Part shown: one piece after another, positions 1-9,270 of the stretch
Layout of the letters: each line of letters opens with the position of its first letter
Position numbering within the stretch: the first letter of the stretch is position 1
NCBI RefSeq assembly: GCF_003781945.1
Contig: NZ_RJJW01000007.1
Location: forward strand, 165,422 to 229,421
Direction of reading: 5' to 3'
DNA: 64,000 nt
Source of the DNA: Halorubrum sp. CSM-61
GTDB lineage: Archaea; Halobacteriota; Halobacteria; Halobacteriales; Haloferacaceae
Notes under the pieces: generated by a model
Seen by the model: the letters and a program-made list of their open reading frames with translations, nothing else
Told to the model about the DNA's origin: nothing
Databases searched by the model: none
Translations under genes and position numbers: made by a program

Positions 1-24
1 ACGTATTCTGACACAGCGATTCAC

Positions 25-2025
25 ATGGAGCGCTCTCCAACCACCCTTAGTAGGTGGCTCTACCGTGTCGGTCGCCGTCTTCGCCACCGAAAGTCTAGGG
101 ACTCAACAGAAACCTCCGCAATGGAACCGTCGACGTCATCCAGCATCCTCTCGGCCAAAATTCAAGACCGTCTCTTGGGTATCGCACCTACAGCTCAACA
201 AACCGTTTCCTCCACTGCGGCGATGGCTGCCCTCCCGATCATTCCGCTATTTAATCCCCTTGACCCAGAGGATTGGTTCGAGGGGATCGTCAACACGCTC
301 GCGACCGGCTTGACGAACGTCCTGGGCGAGGTTTTCGTGGGAATGGTCCAGGAGTTTCTCGTTATCGACCCGTTGTACTACCAGGAAGGAGCGAATGCAA
401 CTTTTATACAGAATCTCCAGTACTCGCTGATTCTCTTTCCGACCGTCATCGTCCTCGGAACGATCGCGGCACTCTTTTCGGAAGCCCCAGAGGGCTCCTA
501 TTTACGGCAGGGAATCCGTATTGTTAAAGCCCTCTTCGCACTCGCTCTCATCCGTCCATTCCTCCACGTCGCTGTCGTCTTCACGAATAGCGTTACGAAG
601 CTCGTGATGCCCGAGACTTACGCGGTCTCCCTCGCCGGCCCCGCCCTCAACAACGCCATCGGCGATTTGATGGGCTCGGCTATCGCCGCTGTGCTCGTTT
701 ACCTCGCCGCCGGTACAATCTCTCTCATCGCTATCGCTCTCGTTGTGATGATCCTCTTCCTCCGCATCTTTATGATCCATCTCGTCTACACCGCTTTCCC
801 GATCCTGCTTGTTATGTGGTACACCGACTGGGGACCACTCCGGTACGCGAACGACGTCGCTATGTTTGTCTTCAAGGTCACAGCGTATCTCCTCCTCGCG
901 GGGCCGCTCATCGCGCTCGCTCTTCAGACCGGCTGTAGTATGTCTGCCCCGGACATCTGTGTGGCTAACGCGAGCGGGGCTCACGGCCCGGAAGCACTCA
1001 CTGCCGGAATTGACCCATCACAGAATAAGCTCGTCCTTTGGAAGCGGTTCCTCGGCTGGCTTTCCGGCCTCGGTCTCGCCGGTTTCGTCGGGATCCAGGC
1101 CCTGTCGATGGGTGGGAGTTCCGCCGGTCATCTTCTCGGGTTTAGTGGCCTGAGTGCGTTACGCGGCGGTGGCAGCGGTAGTCCGTCTTCGTCCGGAGGT
1201 AGTGGTGGTGGAGGAGGTGGCGGTGGACCGACTCCGTCCGGTGGCGGTGGCGCCGGACAGCACACCCTCCGAAACTTCGGCGGCGGTAGCGGAACCGGCC
1301 CAAAGGCGTATGGAGCGACTGGCTCAGCAAAACCCGAATTCCACCCCCGACAGGCAGCTAGTTCGGCGAAAACTAATCTGAAACAACGTGTCTCATCGGC
1401 ACGGGATACTGCACGGAGTAACGCGCAGCGCGCCTACCGTGGCGTAAAATCACGGAAAGAATGGATGAGTCAGGCTACGTGGGGACAGGGCGCTCGAGCT
1501 GGGGCCGGATTAGCTGGCGGTGGCGTGGCGCTCGGTGCTCGCGAGGCAAAAGCGGGTGTGAGCCACGTGAAAAATAATCTCAACGAGCCGATTGCGAATT
1601 GGCCCGGCCACGCCTATCGGCGGGCGAAGAACGGCAATTGGAACCCACCGAATGACGATCTGGGTGCAAGTACGGACAGCGAAGTCACAGCGGATAATGA
1701 AGTGTTGGCACTACCTGAGGGGGATCCGCCTCTCCCAGAGGGTGAGACTCTGACCCCAGAGTATGAAGACAGAGCACTCGATCCCAAGGAAGCTCAAGCG
1801 GTTGCTGGCGGGTCCGACATCGAAGACGCGAATCCGCATTCGGTCAACGAACCAGTCCAAGCTTGGTACGACCGCGTGAAGGCAAAGGACCAGCAAAAAG
1901 TGGAGGCGATGCGCCCTGACCTCATCAATCGAGATGTCTCCCCGCCTTCCTCCTCACCATCGGAGGAACAAATCCAGGAGTCCGTCGACGACTACGTCGA
2001 TAGAACCCGCAACACAGACTCATAA
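25..2025 (+). CDS. VirB6/TrbL-like polytopic membrane protein of a conjugation apparatus
   Basis: A 666-residue protein with a basic N-terminus, then hydrophobic segments at about residues 127-150, 162-185, 208-260, 288-306 and 348-376. A very Gly/Ser-rich linker follows (about 380-430), then a long hydrophilic, acidic C-terminal tail. Many membrane spans followed by a glycine-rich stretch and a cytoplasmic tail is the layout of VirB6/TrbL channel proteins. The position upstream of PrgI-, VirB4- and VirD4-like genes supports an inner-membrane channel role in DNA transfer. There is no diagnostic motif, so family membership is inferred from topology and context. An alternative ATG lies at 121. 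The upstream gene, if any, is outside the window. Confidence 0.6.
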   Translation: MERSPTTLSRWLYRVGRRLRHRKSRDSTETSAMEPSTSSSILSAKIQDRLLGIAPTAQQTVSSTAAMAALPIIPLFNPLDPEDWFEGIVNTLATGLTNVLGEVFVGMVQEFLVIDPLYYQEGANATFIQNLQYSLILFPTVIVLGTIAALFSEAPEGSYLRQGIRIVKALFALALIRPFLHVAVVFTNSVTKLVMPETYAVSLAGPALNNAIGDLMGSAIAAVLVYLAAGTISLIAIALVVMILFLRIFMIHLVYTAFPILLVMWYTDWGPLRYANDVAMFVFKVTAYLLLAGPLIALALQTGCSMSAPDICVANASGAHGPEALTAGIDPSQNKLVLWKRFLGWLSGLGLAGFVGIQALSMGGSSAGHLLGFSGLSALRGGGSGSPSSSGGSGGGGGGGGPTPSGGGGAGQHTLRNFGGGSGTGPKAYGATGSAKPEFHPRQAASSAKTNLKQRVSSARDTARSNAQRAYRGVKSRKEWMSQATWGQGARAGAGLAGGGVALGAREAKAGVSHVKNNLNEPIANWPGHAYRRAKNGNWNPPNDDLGASTDSEVTADNEVLALPEGDPPLPEGETLTPEYEDRALDPKEAQAVAGGSDIEDANPHSVNEPVQAWYDRVKAKDQQKVEAMRPDLINRDVSPPSSSPSEEQIQESVDDYVDRTRNTDS

Positions 2026-2135
2026 CGATTCAACCTGAATCCCTCCACTGGTACCGAGTCCCCTCCAGGATCACATTAGAACCAGTAATTGACCATTCTA
2101 TGCTGTTGCTCGAGGGGCGTGCTTCCCGGCTGATA

Positions 2136-2143
2136 TTTTAAAT
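2136..2143 (+). promoter_or_regulatory. TATA box for the 2181 gene
   Basis: TTTAAATA sits about 38-45 bases before the ATG at 2181. That puts the transcription start near 2165 and gives a leader of about 15 bases, typical for haloarchaea. Confidence 0.55.
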
Positions 2144-2180
2144 AGCAGAACGCGGTAGATTAGTACAGAAACACAAACAC

Positions 2181-3359
2181 ATGGGTTCCGAAACGACCAC
2201 CGCCCGTCGCGTGCTGGCGACTCTCCCTAGGCACCCACTCTCGATTTCGGATTTCATCAGCCTCCAAGCACCCGATAGTTTCGAGTCCCCCTCCACCTTG
2301 AACGGAACCGACATTCACACCCGAGTCGACAACTCCAACATCCAAAATCTGGGCGGCGTCGTCGCTATCGGTGATGACTGGGTCGATCGTGAGGGCATCG
2401 TTGGCTTCCGCTTCATCGCCGGAAACGCTTGGTTCGGTGTCGGCTTCGAACCAGAGACTGGCTGGACTATCCTCACCGAGGACTCCATCGACGAGAAGTT
2501 CTCGCAGGCTATAGATGATCGTATCGCGACTTGGGCGACCACCTTCTACGAGGAGGAAACCGCCCGGCCGTCGTTCTATGATACTTTCGCGGCCGCCTGT
2601 GTGTCCCAGCTTCCACCGCGCCCGCTCCAGCACGGTGAACTCGGGGAGATACTCACCCCTGGGGGGATTTACCAGGAGTCCTTCGTTGAGGTGGTTCCCG
2701 TTCCCATCATCCAGATCGAACACACCGACAAGGTCATCGCCTTTTTGATGAAGGTTACTGCCCCTGATCGGTCCGGTCACGTCGTTGAGTATGGGTACCG
2801 CCTCCACACCGACGGCGTCTGGCGCAAGGTATGGGCTGACATCATCCCCGGCGAAGCGACCGAGGAAGTCGGTCTCCGTGATCGGCCAGTCGCCACTCTC
2901 ATCGATGACGCCAATCAGGATTACTTGAATGAGATTGACTTGCTCGTGGAGCCTCCGGCCGATCACATCCAGATTGAGGTCTACATCGATGTGATGTCAC
3001 CAGAGCCAGCACCCGGTGGTATGTGGACTGCGGCATCTGACTGGTTCCCATCTATCGAGTACGGTGCTCCCATCGTGGGCCTAAATACTGATGAGAATCC
3101 GGGCGAATTGACTGTCGTCGGCTACCTCGAGGGAACGGAGACCGCCGTTTATGTCGGTCTCAACCGCCAGGATGACACGTGGGAAGAGATCATCTCTTTC
3201 GACCGCCCCGCCGACAAACGACAGGACACGGAAGTTGTCAATACTATCGACGGCTGGCTTCAAAGCCAGTACGGCGCGCTCGTTGGGCCGTCGCACCACC
3301 CGCTCATCCAGCTCACCGACTGGGAGTCGAAGGTTCCCGACCTCTTCGCGTCCGATTGA
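2181..3359 (+). CDS. Conserved-looking acidic protein in the conjugation block, function unknown
   Basis: A 392-residue acidic soluble protein without signal peptide, membrane segment or cysteines arranged for metal binding. I do not recognise a family. Several aromatic-rich beta-like stretches recur (for example VGFRFIAGNAWFGVGFEPETG near residue 80), suggesting a mostly beta fold. It has its own TATA box 40 bases upstream and lies between the VirB6-like gene and the toxin-antitoxin pair, so it may be an accessory transfer protein, but this is context only. A long antisense ORF overlaps it and looks like a codon-bias shadow. Confidence 0.6.
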   Translation: MGSETTTARRVLATLPRHPLSISDFISLQAPDSFESPSTLNGTDIHTRVDNSNIQNLGGVVAIGDDWVDREGIVGFRFIAGNAWFGVGFEPETGWTILTEDSIDEKFSQAIDDRIATWATTFYEEETARPSFYDTFAAACVSQLPPRPLQHGELGEILTPGGIYQESFVEVVPVPIIQIEHTDKVIAFLMKVTAPDRSGHVVEYGYRLHTDGVWRKVWADIIPGEATEEVGLRDRPVATLIDDANQDYLNEIDLLVEPPADHIQIEVYIDVMSPEPAPGGMWTAASDWFPSIEYGAPIVGLNTDENPGELTVVGYLEGTETAVYVGLNRQDDTWEEIISFDRPADKRQDTEVVNTIDGWLQSQYGALVGPSHHPLIQLTDWESKVPDLFASD

Positions 3360-3474
3360 CCTATCCGAGCGTAACAACTTCATCGTAGCCGCGATCGGAA
3401 GGGAGCTACTGAGCAGTCGGCGCGTCAGAGATGTGGTGTTATGGGGTGATATCCTGTATCAGAACTAGGCTGTC

Positions 3475-3816
3475 CTACCCCTTGAGAACCATTGCTGCGA
3501 ATGCTTTTGCGAGCCGTCTCATAGTGTCTTCACCGAATCTGGCGTGGACATCGCGGATATCGCTATGGTCGACTTGTTTGGTCGCCCACGGTTCTACATA
3601 GGAGCGTTTCAATAACTCCCCGACTTCAGGTTCATCTTGTTCAACGGTGACGGCGTAGCGATTCTGTCCGTATTGTTCGCTTCCGGTCATTGCTGCGACC
3701 GTATAGAGCTCACCGTGGTCAGGACAGTCTTCGTCGGAGATGATAACGACTGGACGAGATGGCCGCCTCTCGTATGGATCTGAAATAGATACAACGTGTC
3801 CGTGTTGATAGCCCAT
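3475..3816 (-). CDS. PemK/MazF-family toxin (putative endoribonuclease)
   Basis: 113 residues. The N-terminus reads GHVVSISDPYERRPSRPVVIISD, which fits the MazF/PemK opening (G-x-V followed by a P...RP-hhhhS segment); MazF toxins usually cut mRNA. Length is typical for the family. It is the second gene of a two-gene - strand operon: its ATG lies three bases after the stop of the HTH protein at 3820-4287, the usual antitoxin-first order. The target and whether it is active cannot be read here. Confidence 0.75.
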   Translation of the reverse strand: MGYQHGHVVSISDPYERRPSRPVVIISDEDCPDHGELYTVAAMTGSEQYGQNRYAVTVEQDEPEVGELLKRSYVEPWATKQVDHSDIRDVHARFGEDTMRRLAKAFAAMVLKG

Positions 3817-3819
3817 CGA

Positions 3820-4287
3820 TTACTCCTCTACGGCATCCTCTTCAAGCTCTGCGATGATCTCTCCTGCTTCGTCTTCGGCAGTTGGTTCGTGCGTTTCGTC
3901 AGTTCCTGACTTTCCGTTCGGGTCAATGCTTGGAACTTTTTCTTCCCATCCTTCTTCAGCGTAGGCGTCATCGGTAGGCGCAGACTCGAAGAGCTGAACG
4001 ACTGAGTCGAGAGATTCGAGCCGCTGCTTTAGCTTCTCGGCTCGGTCTGGGTCGACGTAGTAGGCACCTTGTGACCGTTCGACGAGCCCCTTCTCGAAGA
4101 GCCGCGTCATCGTCTTCGATGCGCTTGATTTACTGATATCGGTCTGGTCTGCGATTTCGCTTGGCGTGAAACCGTACTCACGGTGAGAGAGCAAGAAGCG
4201 CAGCGCTTCGTACTCATTCGTCTCTGGTTTCACGGGGAACGGTTCGTCGTTTGTTAGTTCACGGACGTGGATTGGCATCGTTGTCAC
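3820..4287 (-). CDS. Winged-HTH (MarR-like) antitoxin/regulator of the MazF pair
   Basis: 155 residues. Residues 25-75 form a winged helix: FLLSHREYGFTPSEIADQ, then ISKSSASKTMTRL as recognition helix, then FEKGLVERSQGAYYV as wing. The C-terminal 50 residues are acidic and disordered, a likely toxin-binding tail. It precedes the MazF-like gene with a three-base gap. Its start faces the conjugation gene at 4419 across 131 bases, so binding there to control its own operon could also touch the PrgI/VirB4 promoter; that is inference. Confidence 0.72.
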   Translation of the reverse strand: MTTMPIHVRELTNDEPFPVKPETNEYEALRFLLSHREYGFTPSEIADQTDISKSSASKTMTRLFEKGLVERSQGAYYVDPDRAEKLKQRLESLDSVVQLFESAPTDDAYAEEGWEEKVPSIDPNGKSGTDETHEPTAEDEAGEIIAELEEDAVEE

Positions 4288-4375
4288 TACTTGTCACCGA
4301 GTGTCATTAAGACTTTCGCAGGACGCGCCGCATTGACGTCGTCTTCTAAGTACTCTTCAATCCCTATTGGGGAGA

Positions 4376-4383
4376 GAATTTTT
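4376..4383 (+). promoter_or_regulatory. Candidate TATA box for the PrgI/VirB4-like operon
   Basis: An AT-rich element (AATTTTTA) lies 36-43 bases before the ATG at 4419, in the divergent space shared with the HTH antitoxin gene. Confidence 0.4.
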
Positions 4384-4418
4384 AGGCATTCACCACACGT
4401 ATTCACACAAGACGTCCC

Positions 4419-5696
4419 ATGAAACGGTACCCAGTAGCCGGCCAGTTACTCGAGCATCGCCTCTTCTTCGGACTCAGCGTCAGCGATCTCGAAGTCGGCG
4501 TAATCCCACTCGCCGCTATCATCCTTGCGTCTGGTATCAACAACGTCTTCGAGCCCTCGTTCAGTGGGCTACTTACTATCGGAAGCGGGATTCTCGGCCT
4601 CATTGTCGGCTTGTACGTTCTCTGGCGAACACCTGCCGGTCAGACCCCTCGCGAGTGGCTCATCGGGGCTGCAAAACACAGCGTGGCCCCGGATCGCTAT
4701 CTCTGGCAACCCGTCGAACGCGGTCTCGTTTCTGGACAGCACCTTGACGACATCTGCACCCTCCATTCTAAGGATTCCGACCCCTCGGACGACAACAGTG
4801 ATCCGGACCCAGAATCCTCGTCCTCGAGTGCCCCCCAGCAGTCCGCCTCAGATGATAACAGCGGTCAGCAAATCGTCACTGACGGCGGGCAGATGCACTC
4901 TCGCGAACGCCCACAGCGCGACCCGAGCCAGTACTACCACCAGCTCACGCAGGAGGAAACAACAACGCAGGCGCAACTAGCTTTCGAGTACGTTCGCGAA
5001 GACGGTATTATAGTCACCGAGAGCGACAATGCGGAACCCGCGTACGTCGGCCTTGTTCACATCACCCCGACGAGTTGGCTTTCCCTCGACGATGAAGGAC
5101 GCCAGTCTACGATCAACGCGTACGCTGATGTTCTCCGTGGAATCTCTTACCCCTTCCAAGTGCTCGCCCTTCCTCGTGAATTTGACCTGACGACGCACTT
5201 CGAGGAGATCGAACGTGCAGCCTACGAGGCTGAGGATCCGCCAGACATTATGCAGCTTGGTCGGTCGACGTACATCGACTGGCTCAACGAGTCGGTCGGT
5301 ACCCGGCGAGTCAAAGTCCGTGATTTCTACATCGCCGTTAGGGTTGAGAGCTCGCACGTCCGAGAACAGTCTTATGGCCACTCTACAGACGTTGTTTCGG
5401 GATCTCTCTTCCAGCGAATTGTCGGCTGTGTCAATTCTGTCACCTCCTCAGTTCGTTCTCGGATCGGCTCGAATACCGACGACGACGTCATCGAACGACA
5501 GTGTATTTCTGAAGTTAGAAGTCGGCAACACGAGTTTGCCGAAGCACTCCCCAGGACCGGTGTTCAGACCGAAGTGATGGACGACCGGGCAGACGTTCTG
5601 GACGTCCTCTACCGCTACTACAACCACGCCGACTCACCACTCGACGAGTATTCTCCCAAATCCTACGCGGAAGTTCTCCCACCTCGCCGGCCGTAG
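4419..5696 (+). CDS. PrgI/VirB3-like membrane protein of the transfer machine
   Basis: 425 residues. The N-terminus (MKRYPVAGQLLEHRLFFGLS) leads into two close hydrophobic segments at about residues 26-45 and 48-68, the topology of PrgI/VirB3 proteins that dock to VirB4. A Ser/Asp-rich linker (about 110-150) follows, then a soluble domain (about 180-300) resembling the N-terminal non-ATPase part of VirB4/TraC-type proteins (LAFEYVREDGIIV..., then a segment on bullying lateral contacts such as FQVLALPREFDLT). VirB4 lies 220 bases downstream in the same direction, as in Gram-positive and archaeal transfer loci where the PrgI gene precedes VirB4. Start chosen at the ATG after the putative TATA element. 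Confidence 0.6.
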   Translation: MKRYPVAGQLLEHRLFFGLSVSDLEVGVIPLAAIILASGINNVFEPSFSGLLTIGSGILGLIVGLYVLWRTPAGQTPREWLIGAAKHSVAPDRYLWQPVERGLVSGQHLDDICTLHSKDSDPSDDNSDPDPESSSSSAPQQSASDDNSGQQIVTDGGQMHSRERPQRDPSQYYHQLTQEETTTQAQLAFEYVREDGIIVTESDNAEPAYVGLVHITPTSWLSLDDEGRQSTINAYADVLRGISYPFQVLALPREFDLTTHFEEIERAAYEAEDPPDIMQLGRSTYIDWLNESVGTRRVKVRDFYIAVRVESSHVREQSYGHSTDVVSGSLFQRIVGCVNSVTSSVRSRIGSNTDDDVIERQCISEVRSRQHEFAEALPRTGVQTEVMDDRADVLDVLYRYYNHADSPLDEYSPKSYAEVLPPRRP

Positions 5697-5916
5697 TGAT
5701 TCCCGACCATCCCAGCATCTCTACTTCCATCTTCTCGACTGTTCCTGCGGCACTTGAGGTAGGACCACTGCCAGCGTTACCCCACGAGTGAATTATCTCT
5801 GTAGTTTGTGGGGTAACTCGCTGCCCTCCCTCAACCCACTTGTCGAAACGCCTTCTTTGCGGAAAGCTATCAACGGGCGAAACCATTTACCGAGGCACTA
5901 CGTATCCCACGATAGC

Positions 5917-8556
5917 ATGAGTAGCGTCCCAGTAGCCTGGGTACTCGGAATAGCATCTGCTACCGGGCAAGTGCAACAGATCATTCAGACGATCCAGCGA
6001 GCGATCCAAGGCGGCCCGAACGCTCCGTCACCATTCATTCTTGTCGGCGTCGCTGTCGGCGTCGCCCTCCTCCTCGGTCTCGGTATTCTTGCGTCACGTC
6101 GATTTGTTGGTTCGGCTCAACATCCATCTACAAACGCAATGAAAGGCGCACCTGAGACGGAGGCCAACAGCGGCGTTCTGAATCGTCTTCTCTCTCGGCT
6201 TCCCGGTAGTTTTGGATCTATCCCTGGTGCCGGTACCTCCGCCCGAACAGATCCAGCCAACGTCAACCTCGAGGAAATCGACGACGAAACCTTCGACCGC
6301 GCCGTCAGCATCCTCGAACAGGAAGGCCGGGAGACGAGTCGGGCAAACATCCGTGAACAGGTTGCCCGCCTCATCGACTTCGAGGCCGCCGACCCCGACG
6401 AATTCCGCCTTGGACTCATCCAAGACGCCGACAGCCAAGCCCAGATCGACCAAGCGAGTGTCGCCCCACCAAGTATCGTCCCCGAAGATCCAACCACTCT
6501 CTACCGGAACGGCGAATTCGTCCGTATCCTCACTCCCGCAAGTGCTCCCGAGAGTGTCTTCGGTGGCTGGCTTATCAACCTCACCACGACCAATCTTGAC
6601 GTCCGCGTCAGCTACCATCACTCTCCCCGCGATCCCACAACGATCCGCGGTGCCCTCCAGGACCGTCTCACCGAACTCCAGATCGCCCTCTCTCGGAAGG
6701 AGGAAAAGGGCGCGACAGACTATCACGAAGACCTCAACCGCCGAGAAGAACTCGATCGTCTCCTTCGTCGCCTCACCGAAGGGACGACTCGACTCTACGA
6801 CATCGGTATCTACATCGAAGTCGCTGGCAGTACCCGCGATGAACTCGAAGAGACCGCTCGGAAGGTCCAGCAACTCGTGGCTGACCGCGACGTCGAACTC
6901 GTTCCCCTTGAATTTCGCCAACTTGAATCTCAAGACGCGATCGCACCTGTCGTCTCCGACCCCATCCAGAACACGGACCTTATGGAACACGACGCGGCGG
7001 CCACCCTCTTCGGCTTCGTCGAGCCCGCCATCGCTCACGAGGACGGTGTCCTCTATGGCTTCGATGAGACCGGAAACCCTGTCATCGTCGACCGATACAG
7101 CCTCTCCGGCTTCTCTAAAGTCATCACTGGGAAGATCGGGTCCGGAAAAACGTTCGCCGCGAAACTTTCTCTCTGGCGCCGTCTCCTCATCGACCCTGAA
7201 TTCACCGCTATCGCATTCGACCCCACCGGTGACGACTTTGTCGACTTCTTCGAGACCCTCGGTGGCGATGTCGTCACCTTCGGTGGCGACGTCACAATCA
7301 ACCCGCTCGAAATCCACCGCGGTACGGGTGAGGCCGAAGACCCCTATAAGGACAAACTCCGTTCCTTGACGGGGATGGTGCGGACGTTCTACGATCAGAG
7401 CGGCGACAGCCTGAGCGCCGAACGTGCTGGCCTCATTCAGCAGGTCTTCCACCTTGCATACCTTATGTACGGTATCACTTCCGAACCCCGCACCCACGAA
7501 CGCGAAAACCCCACTATGGAAGACGTCCTCGACATCCTCAAGGCCCTTGCTGATGGTGAGGATCCACTTGAATTCGTCAGCTACCAGGGAGACGCCACCG
7601 ATCTTCACCGTGAGGAACGCGACGAGCTCGATGAACGCGTCGACGAAGTCACCTCCCGACTTCAGTCGAAGGACGACAGCAACCTCAAGTCCGAAGCCAA
7701 CAGCCTCCTCCGCTCGCTCGAAGCCTTCCAGCCAGGTGGCGTCGCTGCGAACCTCTCTGGGAAGACGACCGTCGACCTCGAGGACGAGCGGCTCATCGTC
7801 TTCGATATGAGTGCCTTCCAGGATACCAATCAAGCCCCTCTCCTCCAGCACGTTATGCTTGATTGGAGCTACCAGCGGGCTCGCGAGAACTCCCGCCGGA
7901 TGGAGGTCATCTTCGAGGAGGTTCACTACCTGCTCAGTCAGAAATCTGCCCGCTCGCTCATCGGCCTGTTCACCCGCCATTCCCGACACTTCAACGCTGG
8001 CTTGACGCTCATCTCCCAGACTGCAGAAGAATTCATGCAGGAGACTGACGATGTCCACTCACCACGCGCGATCTACGACCAGTGCGACATCAAGCAGCTG
8101 TTTTACCAGGAATCAATTTCAGACGAGGTAATCGACTACTACGACCTCTCCCCAGCTGATGTCGAGGCCATCCAGAGCTTTGCACGTGGACAGGAATCCG
8201 AGTTCAGTGAATGTCTCCTGAGCGTCACCGGAATCGCGCGTCGACATCTCGAAATCCACGCGAGCGAGCTCACGGTTGATCTCCTTACTGAACCTGAGAC
8301 GGCCGCCGCAACCGCTCAGTTGGTTGAACAGCGTCGCCAGCAGGCTGCCACCGCTCGCAGTGAACAGACTACCACCCAACCAGAGGAGAGCGCTGATATT
8401 GCCGGTGGTTTAGGCGAAGAAGTTGCTGAGAAGGAAACTACTGACTCCAGTACGAAATCCAGCGAAACTAGTGAGCCTCCAACTGACCCCATCACAGACG
8501 GAAGTGGGGGGTCACCCTCCTCTGGGGACGCTGCTGACGACACTAACTCCGAATAA
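5917..8556 (+). CDS. VirB4/TraC-like conjugation ATPase
   Basis: 879 residues from the ATG at 5917; the open frame extends upstream to 5788, but the extra 43 residues are low-quality. One membrane span lies at about residues 35-55. Walker A is GKIGSGKT at about 405. The Walker B-like strand is MEVIFEEVHYLL near 660, with Glu in place of the usual first Asp, followed by FTRHSRHFNAGLTLISQ, which matches the sensor region of VirB4/HerA-FtsK ATPases. The C-terminal 90 residues are a disordered acidic tail. VirB4 ATPases energise pilus and channel assembly. Neighbours (PrgI-like before, small membrane protein after, VirD4-like downstream) agree. Confidence 0.85.
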   Translation: MSSVPVAWVLGIASATGQVQQIIQTIQRAIQGGPNAPSPFILVGVAVGVALLLGLGILASRRFVGSAQHPSTNAMKGAPETEANSGVLNRLLSRLPGSFGSIPGAGTSARTDPANVNLEEIDDETFDRAVSILEQEGRETSRANIREQVARLIDFEAADPDEFRLGLIQDADSQAQIDQASVAPPSIVPEDPTTLYRNGEFVRILTPASAPESVFGGWLINLTTTNLDVRVSYHHSPRDPTTIRGALQDRLTELQIALSRKEEKGATDYHEDLNRREELDRLLRRLTEGTTRLYDIGIYIEVAGSTRDELEETARKVQQLVADRDVELVPLEFRQLESQDAIAPVVSDPIQNTDLMEHDAAATLFGFVEPAIAHEDGVLYGFDETGNPVIVDRYSLSGFSKVITGKIGSGKTFAAKLSLWRRLLIDPEFTAIAFDPTGDDFVDFFETLGGDVVTFGGDVTINPLEIHRGTGEAEDPYKDKLRSLTGMVRTFYDQSGDSLSAERAGLIQQVFHLAYLMYGITSEPRTHERENPTMEDVLDILKALADGEDPLEFVSYQGDATDLHREERDELDERVDEVTSRLQSKDDSNLKSEANSLLRSLEAFQPGGVAANLSGKTTVDLEDERLIVFDMSAFQDTNQAPLLQHVMLDWSYQRARENSRRMEVIFEEVHYLLSQKSARSLIGLFTRHSRHFNAGLTLISQTAEEFMQETDDVHSPRAIYDQCDIKQLFYQESISDEVIDYYDLSPADVEAIQSFARGQESEFSECLLSVTGIARRHLEIHASELTVDLLTEPETAAATAQLVEQRRQQAATARSEQTTTQPEESADIAGGLGEEVAEKETTDSSTKSSETSEPPTDPITDGSGGSPSSGDAADDTNSE

Positions 8557-8716
8557 TACTCTTCCATTCTCTTCTCGCTCCGTCTACCTTGCCTCTCGTC
8601 ATTTCTCACCTCCCCTGTAGTCCACCAGCACAGTCGGAGAGAGCGGGTTTTCGCCTGTACTCCCCGGTGGAGTTAAGTGTTAGACCAGCATGGTTCAAAC
8701 TAACCGGGAGACAGAT

Positions 8717-9175
8717 ATGACCAGCGTACTCCTCGGTGTCCAGCTCGTAGCTTTTGCCATCGCGGATGCCCTCCCTGGTGGCCTACGCGGGCTTGGACTC
8801 CTCACGGCTGCCCGCGCACAGTTCGCGACGATAAAAGCCGACCTGATGGCTCAGGCCGCGCCGATTTGGACTCGGCAGATGAGTGTGATCTTGCAGGCAG
8901 ACTGTCCAGATGGGACTGAGGTTAGCTCAAATGAAGTCATCCAGTCCATCCACAACATCAACGACTTCATCTTCCTCCTTGGGTGGACGCTCGTCCCCGG
9001 AGGATTCGTCCTCGGAGGTATCCTCTACTTCTACGGCTGGAACCAGTCTTGGAAAAAGCGGGGCCTCCGGCTGATGGTTGGCGCGGTCGCGATCGCCGGC
9101 GTCATCCTCCTTTGGGGCGCTATCGCTAACCTCATCCAGTGGGCGACCGGCGGCACTTGTGCGCCCACCACGTAA
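8717..9175 (+). CDS. Small two-span membrane protein, possible pilin/VirB2-like subunit
   Basis: About 152 residues from the ATG at 8717 (an alternative ATG at 8690 adds nine polar residues). The N-terminal half is mildly hydrophobic. Two clear spans lie near residues 96-116 and 124-146, separated by a short basic turn (NQSWKKRGLR), and the protein ends with a Cys a few residues from the C-terminus. Two spans with a short basic loop resemble VirB2/TrbC pilins in topology, but the protein is longer and no family motif is visible. It directly follows VirB4, which supports a transfer role. Confidence 0.5.
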   Translation: MTSVLLGVQLVAFAIADALPGGLRGLGLLTAARAQFATIKADLMAQAAPIWTRQMSVILQADCPDGTEVSSNEVIQSIHNINDFIFLLGWTLVPGGFVLGGILYFYGWNQSWKKRGLRLMVGAVAIAGVILLWGAIANLIQWATGGTCAPTT

Positions 9176-9270
9176 CGGCGTTGAGTGGATCACTGGCGCT
9201 GGCAGACTACCGCCTTGCCGTCCCCACCTTCTCGGCGTCATCAGTAACTACAACCTTGACCACGCTCTTG

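Noticed and set aside
6094..8058. A 654-codon ORF antisense to the VirB4-like gene
   Set aside because: It mirrors the GC-rich third-position bias of the + strand gene, which has clear ATPase motifs; the antisense product has none.
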